Shown here: positions 24,516 to 29,888 of the stretch, piece by piece
Numbering within the stretch: the stretch's first letter is position 1
Layout of the letters: every line of letters starts with the position of its first letter
From: CAZAOA01 sp964486765
GTDB lineage: Bacteria > Patescibacteriota > UBA1384 > XYA2-FULL-43-10
NCBI GenBank assembly: GCA_964486765.1
Contig: CAZAOA010000006.1
Location: 1-46,902 of the forward strand
DNA length: 46,902 bases
Reading direction: 5' to 3'
The notes under the pieces: model-generated
The model's input: the letters and a program-made list of their open reading frames with translations, nothing else
Databases searched by the model: none
What the model was told of the DNA's origin: nothing
Position numbers and translations under genes: made by a program

Positions 24516-25487
24516 ATGAAGATTGGCTCACTTACAGCAGCATGGTCAGACAAGCCGCTGGAAGAAGTACTTGATTTCTTTGCCGAGAGCGGGTTGACCG
24601 CGGTCGAGATCGGCACCGGCAACTACCCCGGCAACAAGCACTGCGACCCGTCCGAGCTCAACGGGAGCAAGAAGAAGCGCGAGGCTTTCTTGGCGGCGAT
24701 CACGACCCGCGGTCTGGAGTTGTCGGCGCTGTCTTGCCACGGCAACCCGCTGCATCCCAACGAAAAGTTCGCTGGGGAGAACCACGGCGTATTCCGTGCG
24801 ACCTGTGACCTGGCAGAGTCACTTGGGGTGACGAGCGTCGTTGGCTTCTCGGGTCTGCCGGGTGGCTGTCCTGGGGACAAGACACCCAACTGGATAGTCG
24901 CGCCCTGGCCCGAGGATCACGCCGAGGCACTCGACTATCAGTGGAACCTGGCGAAGGAGTACTGGGATGATGAGGCGAGGTACGCCGACAAGCGTGGCGT
25001 CGATATCTGCTTCGAGATGCATCCCAACTTCCTGGTCTACAATCCGGAGACGCTGCTTCGGCTTCGCAAGGCCGCCGGCGAGCGAATCTGCGCCAACTAC
25101 GACCCGAGCCATCTGTTCTGGCAGGGCATCGACGCGCCGAGCTCGATCCGCTACCTCCAGAGCCATGGAGACGTCATCAAGCACGTCCACGCCAAGGACT
25201 CGCTCGTCTATCAGGACAACGCCCGCATCAACGGCGTTCTGGACACCAAGCGCTACGACGACGAAGCCAACCGCTCATGGATCTTTAGGACGGTCGGCTA
25301 CGGCCAGAGCGAGTCCGTCTGGAAGGACATCGTCTCCACCTTGCGGATGTGCCGCTACGATGGGGTGCTGTCGATCGAGCACGAGGACAGCCTGATGGCC
25401 GCCAACGAAGGCTTCCTCAAGGCCATCGCTTTCCTCCAGGATGTCGTCATCCACAAGCCCCCCGGTGAGATGACCTGGACGAAATAA
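24516..25487 (+). CDS. Sugar phosphate isomerase/epimerase-like TIM-barrel enzyme, GC-rich and probably acquired
   Basis: A 323-residue member of the xylose isomerase-like AP endonuclease 2 superfamily. Visible strands and metal-ligand regions are LTAVEIGTGNYPG, LELSALSCHGNPLHP, VDICFEMHPNFLVY (Glu ligand), ICANYDPSHLFWQG (Asp/His), VIKHVHAKDSL (His) and GVLSIEHEDS (Glu). Relatives act on sugars or inositol derivatives; the substrate cannot be named. Codons end mostly in G or C and composition is far more GC-rich than every neighbour. This points to recent transfer from a high-GC bacterium or to chimeric assembly. It has its own promoter, folded leader and terminator, so the whole cassette may have moved as a unit. 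Confidence 0.88.
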   Translation: MKIGSLTAAWSDKPLEEVLDFFAESGLTAVEIGTGNYPGNKHCDPSELNGSKKKREAFLAAITTRGLELSALSCHGNPLHPNEKFAGENHGVFRATCDLAESLGVTSVVGFSGLPGGCPGDKTPNWIVAPWPEDHAEALDYQWNLAKEYWDDEARYADKRGVDICFEMHPNFLVYNPETLLRLRKAAGERICANYDPSHLFWQGIDAPSSIRYLQSHGDVIKHVHAKDSLVYQDNARINGVLDTKRYDDEANRSWIFRTVGYGQSESVWKDIVSTLRMCRYDGVLSIEHEDSLMAANEGFLKAIAFLQDVVIHKPPGEMTWTK

Positions 25488-25518
25488 CCTGGAGCGATCC
25501 AGGATAGCACGAACATCA

Positions 25519-25547
25519 ACGAGCTCCCCAACGGGGAGCTCGTTTTG
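25519..25547 (+). terminator. Terminator of the isomerase cassette
   Basis: ACGAGCTCCCC, loop AAC, GGGGAGCTCGT, then TTTT. The stem is a perfect 11 bp. Confidence 0.9.
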
Positions 25548-25635
25548 CGTTTCATTGACTCTATACCGGATAGAACTTTTGTTGTCGTTCTTATGGGCTT
25601 TATGCCTGACAGATAATACGTTATACTATTTATAT

Positions 25636-26382
25636 ATGAATTGGTATTATCCAATCCTCGCAGTTATTTTGGTTTCACTCCTATCGTTCTCTGGAGCGTT
25701 GGTTTTGGTTTTGAGCCGAGATCTGTTGAGAAAGACGTTGCTTATACTTGTGGCGTTTTCTGCTGGTGCACTGATAGGTGATGCAGTATTGCATCTGATC
25801 CCAGAAGCAGTTGAAAGTGCCGGGGAGTTTAGTGTAGAGATATCATCTCTGATATTTGTAGGAATTTTGCTGTTCTTCTTATTAGAAAAGTTCTTACGCT
25901 GGCAACACTGTCACGATGTAGAGTGCCAAGATCATCCTAAACATTTGGGAACGATGAATTTGGTAGGCGACGGCCTTCACAATTTCATAGATGGAGTTTT
26001 AATCGCTGCAAGTTTTATGGTCAGCATTCCGGTTGGAATTGCTACCACTATTGCAGTCATCGCCCACGAGATTCCACAAGAGTTAGGAGACATAGGTGTT
26101 CTTATTCACTCGGGTTACAGCAAAGCAAAAGCGCTCTTAGCAAACTTTTTTATGGCCTGCATTGCCATCTTAGGTACTGTATTGACACTTATAATTGGCG
26201 AATCTGTAAGCAATATTGAAAAATACATCGTTCCAATCACTGCTGGAAGTTTTATCTATATCGCACTTTCGGGTCTAATCCCTGAACTTCACAAAGAATC
26301 AAAGTTTTCTAAATCCGCAGTACAATTCTTGTCTCTAATAGCAGGATTAGCAGTTATGTATCTGTTGTTATTTTTAGAGTAG
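25636..26382 (+). CDS. ZIP-family divalent metal transporter
   Basis: Imports zinc or another divalent metal. From ATG 25636 the product has 248 residues and seven or eight helices. The ZIP hallmark helices are present: HNFIDGVLIAASF near 118 and HEIPQELGDIGVL near 148, which supply the transport-site His, Asn, Asp and Glu. A His-containing cytosolic loop (WQHCHDVECQDHPKH) lies near 95-110. An in-frame TTG at 25555 is rejected because it overlaps the terminator region, and TATACT at 25622-25627 sits eight bases before the ATG with no Shine-Dalgarno. A nearly leaderless mRNA is likely. Confidence 0.9.
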   Translation: MNWYYPILAVILVSLLSFSGALVLVLSRDLLRKTLLILVAFSAGALIGDAVLHLIPEAVESAGEFSVEISSLIFVGILLFFLLEKFLRWQHCHDVECQDHPKHLGTMNLVGDGLHNFIDGVLIAASFMVSIPVGIATTIAVIAHEIPQELGDIGVLIHSGYSKAKALLANFFMACIAILGTVLTLIIGESVSNIEKYIVPITAGSFIYIALSGLIPELHKESKFSKSAVQFLSLIAGLAVMYLLLFLE

Positions 26383-26388
26383 CAATTA

Positions 26389-26400
26389 TGTATCAAGTAT
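26389..26400. repeat. Left inverted repeat flanking the four-helix-bundle gene
   Basis: TGTATCAAGTAT; its exact reverse complement lies at 26806-26817. More degenerate copies (ctggtatcacgtatcatgtata) follow at once. Confidence 0.6.
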
Positions 26401-26437
26401 CTGGTATCACGTATCATGTATAAATTAGGAATTATGT

Positions 26438-26803
26438 ATGGGAAAGAAAAAGATCCAGAATTTTACTGATTTAGATGCCTGGAGAGAGTCGTATAAGCTG
26501 GTAATCAGTATTTATGACATTACAAAACAATTTCCTAAAGAAGAGATATATGGATTAATAAGTCAAATGAAAAGATGCTCTGTTTCTATTGCATCAAACA
26601 TTGCCGAGGGTTTTTCAAGGAGAACCAACAAAGAAAAGGCTCAATTCTATTACATATCTCACGGTTCACTAACTGAGCTTCAAAATCAGATAATTATTTC
26701 TAAAGGTTTGAAATATATTAATAATCAAGAAACCAAGGACTTGTTAGATCACACTAAAACTACTCAAAAATTAATTAATGGTTTGATAAAATATATTAAA
26801 TAA
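26438..26803 (+). CDS. Four-helix-bundle protein (23S rRNA IVS-encoded / S23 type)
   Basis: A 121-residue protein of the TIGR02436 type. The conserved opening FTDLDAWRESYKLVISIY is followed by FPKEEIYGLISQMKRCSVSIASNIAEG and a third and fourth helix (FYYISHGSLTELQNQI and the tail). Relatives are found in intervening sequences of 23S rRNA, as stand-alone genes common in CPR, and as Avd partners of diversity-generating retroelements. No reverse transcriptase or rRNA is in this window. The gene is flanked by inverted copies of a short repeat, as though inserted as a cassette between the ZIP and thioredoxin-DsbD genes. The molecular role is unknown. Confidence 0.9.
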   Translation: MGKKKIQNFTDLDAWRESYKLVISIYDITKQFPKEEIYGLISQMKRCSVSIASNIAEGFSRRTNKEKAQFYYISHGSLTELQNQIIISKGLKYINNQETKDLLDHTKTTQKLINGLIKYIK

Positions 26804-26805
26804 AT

Positions 26806-26817
26806 ATACTTGATACA
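26806..26817. repeat. Right inverted repeat flanking the four-helix-bundle gene
   Basis: ATACTTGATACA, followed by a second direct copy of cttgatacatgctac. The start codon of the next gene lies inside this repeat. Confidence 0.6.
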
Positions 26818-28079
26818 TGCTACTTGATACATGCTACAAAACAATACGTTACACATTATACACTTTGGCTTTAGCCACAGTTTTAGTTTTAATGACACCT
26901 ACTTTTATTCACGCAGCTGAGATTGTTGAAACTAGTGAAAGTGGAGTTTGCAGTATTGACCCTGAAGTGGAGTGTTCTGAAGAAGATAGTACAACCGAGG
27001 GTACGATTGCAGAAAGTGAAGTTTCCGATGAAAAAATCGTATATTTCTTTTACGGCGAAGAGTGCGCGCGTTGTGAAGAGGAGGAAGCATTTTTAGACGA
27101 GCTTCAAGTTTTACATCCAGAAATCAAGATAGAGCGATACGAAGTTTGGCACGATGAGAAGAATCTGGAGTTTTTCAAAGAGTTCGCAGAGGGCAAAGGC
27201 TTTGGTGCTACAGTTGTTCCTACAACCATTATTTCGGACCAATATTTCATAGGTTATGCTTCTAGAGAGTTAAGCGGAACCCAGATCGAGAAGGCAATCT
27301 ATGACCTATACGAAATAGATGCAGAAGTTGGGGAACGTGCGATCACCATTCCATTTTATGGAAAAGTCGAAATAGCCAGTTTATCTCTTCCGATCATAAC
27401 CATTGTTTTGGGGTTGATAGATGGCTTCAACGTTTGTGCGATGTGGGCCCTGGTTGCATTAGTTACAATACTGATCGCCACCCATGATATGGGAAAGATT
27501 CGTCTGATTGGTGCGACTTTCCTTATCTCATCTTGGATAATCTACTATATATTCATGGCGATTTATCTAAATACTTTCGCTCTCTTAGCTGCGATTTCAA
27601 TAATTCGGATAATAATAGGACTTTTAGCCATATTCGCTGGCGTCTGGTATCTGCGAGAGTTTGCACGATATGATCCTACAACGTGCAAAGTAACCAATTC
27701 AAAACAGCAAACAACGATTATAACTAAAATGAGGGATCTGACCAAAGTTAAGAGCTTTTGGCTACTAATCGCAGGGGTTATAGCTTTGGCATTTTCAGTC
27801 AACTTAATAGAGATGGTCTGCTCAATCGGTCTTCCTGCAGTTTTTTCTCAAATCTTGGTTCTTTCAGACATCCCTAAGTGGCAGAGTTACCTTTATCTCG
27901 CTCTCTACAACACTCTTTATATGCTAGATGACGTTGTAGTGTTTATTGTGGCTGCAGCAACTATGAATTATGTGTCCATAAACCATAAATACGATAGATG
28001 GACAAAGCTAGTTGGAGGAGTTCTGGTTTTGGCGCTAGGAATTATCCTTATCTTTAGACCAGAGTTGCTAAGTTTTTAG
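26817..28079 (+). CDS. Thioredoxin/glutaredoxin domain fused to a DsbD-like membrane domain
   Basis: A 420-residue fusion. A signal sequence (about 1-33, ending FIHAA) leads to an acidic linker, then a thioredoxin-fold domain at about 75-175 with the CxxC motif GEECARCEEEE near 88 and the cis-proline loop ATVVPTTI. From about 180 there are six or seven helices of DsbD/CcdA type, with a cysteine in DGFNVCAMW near 216 and another in EMVCSIGLP. The outer thioredoxin could exchange electrons with the membrane cysteines to supply reductant outside the cell. ZIP and a CsoR-like gene flank it, so a metal-redox link is possible. Its start lies in a repeat, so it is uncertain. Confidence 0.83.
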   Translation: MLLDTCYKTIRYTLYTLALATVLVLMTPTFIHAAEIVETSESGVCSIDPEVECSEEDSTTEGTIAESEVSDEKIVYFFYGEECARCEEEEAFLDELQVLHPEIKIERYEVWHDEKNLEFFKEFAEGKGFGATVVPTTIISDQYFIGYASRELSGTQIEKAIYDLYEIDAEVGERAITIPFYGKVEIASLSLPIITIVLGLIDGFNVCAMWALVALVTILIATHDMGKIRLIGATFLISSWIIYYIFMAIYLNTFALLAAISIIRIIIGLLAIFAGVWYLREFARYDPTTCKVTNSKQQTTIITKMRDLTKVKSFWLLIAGVIALAFSVNLIEMVCSIGLPAVFSQILVLSDIPKWQSYLYLALYNTLYMLDDVVVFIVAAATMNYVSINHKYDRWTKLVGGVLVLALGIILIFRPELLSF

Positions 28080-28101
28080 AGTAATTTGTTAGTTTGGTTT
28101 G

Positions 28102-28130
28102 ATACGTTACCTATCAGGTAACGTATTTTT
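28102..28130 (+). terminator. Terminator after the thioredoxin-DsbD-like gene
   Basis: ATACGTTACC, loop TATCA, GGTAACGTAT, then T-run; a perfect 10-bp stem. The arms could also serve the minus strand. Confidence 0.88.
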
Positions 28131-28169
28131 GTATTACTGCACGATTTTGGTTTTTTAATAATTGTTTAC

Positions 28170-28198
28170 TTGATAATAATACGGGAGGGGGGTATATT
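28170..28198 (+). promoter_or_regulatory. Promoter with G-tract operator ahead of the CsoR-like gene
   Basis: TTGATA (28170-28175), exactly 17 bp, TATATT (28193-28198). The spacer contains ATACGGGAGGGGGGTAT, a G-tract element with inverted ATAC/GTAT ends, placed as in the copper operon promoter at 12831. It probably binds the CsoR-family protein encoded 150 bp downstream. Confidence 0.65.
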
Positions 28199-28212
28199 GT
28201 GGATATGCGGGG

Positions 28213-28249
28213 GTATTTCTGGGGAAAACATTGTTTTCACCAGAAATAC
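28213..28249 (+). other. Long hairpin in the 5' leader of the CsoR-like gene
   Basis: GTATTTCTGG (28213-28222) pairs with CCAGAAATAC (28240-28249), and inside it GAAAAC (28224-28229) pairs with GTTTTC (28233-28238), with one mismatch and a three-base loop. No T-run follows, so it is not an ordinary terminator. It could protect the mRNA or be a binding site. Confidence 0.6.
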
Positions 28250-28347
28250 ATAAAAGGTAGAGACCACACTGTTACTTCTCACGGCTAAAGACACTGTTGT
28301 ATCAATTCTAATTAGCTAATAAGCTACGACCTAATAAGCTATTAAAG

Positions 28348-28590
28348 ATGCGTCATAAAAAGATCTACAATCGATTAAGAAGGATAGAGGGGCAGATTAG
28401 AGGTATAGAAGAGATGATACAAAATGATAGAAAAGAGGAAGATCTCCTCATACAGCTTGAAGCTGCACGATCATCCATGGCTTCTACTATAAGTTCTCTG
28501 ATAGAGTCAATGCTCGATAAAGGGTTAGATAGTAAAGTGGTTTTGACAGAAAGCCAAATACAGGCACTATTAAGATCGATAAAAAAATGA
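28348..28590 (+). CDS. CsoR/DUF156-family regulator lacking the copper cysteines
   Basis: An 80-residue all-helical protein with the family's N-terminal signature RLRRIEGQIRGIEEMIQND and the usual three-helix layout. It contains no cysteine: the first ligand position reads KEEDLL, and the region of the second helix reads SLIESMLDKG. It therefore cannot sense Cu(I) in the CsoR way. Other DUF156 members sense nickel, persulphide or formaldehyde, mostly also through Cys or His; here the signal is unknown. The G-tract element in its promoter suggests autoregulation. The start ATG has no Shine-Dalgarno and follows a taagctaataag-type repeat. Confidence 0.85.
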   Translation: MRHKKIYNRLRRIEGQIRGIEEMIQNDRKEEDLLIQLEAARSSMASTISSLIESMLDKGLDSKVVLTESQIQALLRSIKK

Positions 28591-28671
28591 GTTTGGAATA
28601 TAGAATATAGAATGTAGAATGTAGTATTTAGAATATGGAATGTAGAATATAGAATAGAGAATTATTCAAAC

Positions 28672-28700
28672 AAAAAACCCACCAACTGGCGGGTTTTTTG
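28672..28700. terminator. Bidirectional terminator between the CsoR-like gene and the 45-residue ORF
   Basis: AAAAAACCCACC, loop, GGCGGGTTTTTT, with an A-run before and a T-run after the stem. The 80 bp before it are a tract of gaatatagaatgtagaat repeats. Confidence 0.85.
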
Positions 28701-28716
28701 TAACATGGGAATTAAT

Positions 28717-28854
28717 TTAGGCTACAGATCCAACGATTGTTCCAAGAACAACGGCTAGAACGGCAACGATAGACATAGATGTAGCTTCGAAAGCAGTTAA
28801 AGCATCATAGTTAACATGTTTCTTCGGACCTACATTTGCAACTGTTCTGTTCAT
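28717..28854 (-). CDS. 45-residue single-span membrane protein, strongly expressed signals
   Basis: A short gene with unusually good expression signals. AAGGAGGG lies four bases before the ATG (28854). The promoter at 28940-28968 is near consensus, and a terminator follows at 28672-28700. The product begins MNRTVANVGPKKHVNYDAL and continues into one hydrophobic helix, SMSIVAVLAVVLGTIVGSVA. The basic start and terminal helix suggest a tail-anchored or single-span protein. No family was recognised. The leader of about 75 nt has two small hairpins (CCCG/CGGG and TCCC/GGGA). Confidence 0.72.
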   Translation of the reverse strand: MNRTVANVGPKKHVNYDALTAFEATSMSIVAVLAVVLGTIVGSVA

Positions 28855-28939
28855 GACCCTCCTTAGGTCTTAATAATTATGTATCCCTTATGGGACCCGC
28901 AATTATTACGGGATGACAACATAAATTGTCAATTAGATC

Positions 28940-28968
28940 ATTGTATCAAAAAAGTATATGTTTGTCAA
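28940..28968 (-). promoter_or_regulatory. Near-consensus promoter for the 45-residue gene
   Basis: On the minus strand TTGACA (28968-28963), 17-bp spacer, TACAAT (28945-28940). This is the strongest sigma-70 match in the window. Confidence 0.8.
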
Positions 28969-29148
28969 GGGTTTTTATGGTCTAATACAGTATTTAGCTA
29001 CAAATAGTATATGTTTACAATATTATAACCCTCATTTATATGGGTAATTGTATAGCTATCGATGTAATTGTGCGGGTCAAATCATACTTGTTTTGAAAAA
29101 TAATGCAGTATCGGGTAGAATGTATTTAGTATTAATTGAGGATACAAA

Positions 29149-29391
29149 ATGGTGGATGAGGATAAGAAGGCAGAGTCCCGTGCCGGTAGCGTCGGGAGGA
29201 AAGTTTTGGCTGTAGATCAGGAAATCTGCATCGCTTGCGGTGCCTGTGAAGAGACGGCCCCCAAATACTTCAAACTTAAAGGTGATGAGGGCAAATCGAG
29301 TGTGATTAAAAAAAATGTTGACGAAAAAGATATTGAAATGATCAAAGGTGTCATAACAGAGTGTCCGACAGAAGCAATCAGCTACAAATGA
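29149..29391 (+). CDS. Single-cluster ferredoxin
   Basis: An 80-residue electron carrier. A charged N-terminal extension precedes the domain (VLAVDQEICIACGACEETAPKY), in which CxxCxxC near residues 27-33 and the distant Cys of ECPTEAISY near 71 bind one [4Fe-4S] cluster, as in monocluster ferredoxins of the Clostridium/Thermotoga type. TTGAGGAT precedes the ATG. It stops at TGA. It could supply electrons to the NrdG/NrdD system or to other redox proteins, but no partner is adjacent. The 110 bp after it are filled with cttaccaacttaccaac-type repeats. Confidence 0.9.
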   Translation: MVDEDKKAESRAGSVGRKVLAVDQEICIACGACEETAPKYFKLKGDEGKSSVIKKNVDEKDIEMIKGVITECPTEAISYK

Positions 29392-29501
29392 TATAAATCT
29401 AATAACGAATTTGAACGAATTACTAATTACGAATAACTCATAACTTACTAGCTTACCAACTTACCAACTTACCAACTTACTAGCTTACAATAGAGGTTTC
29501 T

Positions 29502-29888
29502 ATGGAGGGGAGTACTAGTCTAACAATTCTATACTTTAATTGGTGGTACACCGAAGGTTACGGTCGGCTTTTCAAGTACATCAAGGCATTTTACATTTAC
29601 ATGACTGATCTTTTTTCAGTCAGAATTAGCATCAGAACACTATTTGCTCCTTGGAAGAGAGATAAAATCTCATATGAGGGTTTGACGCTACAACAAAAAT
29701 TCCAAGTCTGGAGCTTAAATATGGCCTCAAGATTTATCGGTCTAATTATAAAAGTTATCGCACTATCAATTTATCTGATTGCAGTTGTAGCCGTTTCGAT
29801 CTTTTCGGTTTTCTTGATTATATTTTGGCCACTAATGCCTTTTGTTGCACTTTATCTAATCGTTATAGGGATAACAAAACAAGTATAA
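29502..29888 (+). CDS. Small membrane protein coupled to the Clp ATPase
   Basis: A 128-residue protein. An aromatic N-terminal segment (ILYFNWWYTEGYGRLFKYIKAF) is followed by the pattern DLFSVRISIRTLFAPWKRD and two hydrophobic helices at about 75-120. AGAGG precedes the ATG at 29502; a second GGAGGGG lies just inside the gene, so the exact start is not certain. Its TAA overlaps the ATG of the Clp ATPase by one base, so they are translationally coupled and probably act together at the membrane. No described function was recognised. Confidence 0.75.
   Translation: MEGSTSLTILYFNWWYTEGYGRLFKYIKAFYIYMTDLFSVRISIRTLFAPWKRDKISYEGLTLQQKFQVWSLNMASRFIGLIIKVIALSIYLIAVVAVSIFSVFLIIFWPLMPFVALYLIVIGITKQV

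Noticed and set aside
24546..25395. Long alternative frames on both strands in the isomerase gene
   Set aside because: They are shadows produced by high GC content. Only the 24516 frame shows a recognised fold, ribosome binding site, promoter and terminator.
26438..26803. Avd of a diversity-generating retroelement
   Set aside because: No reverse transcriptase, template repeat or variable repeat is present in the window. The protein fits the generic four-helix-bundle family.
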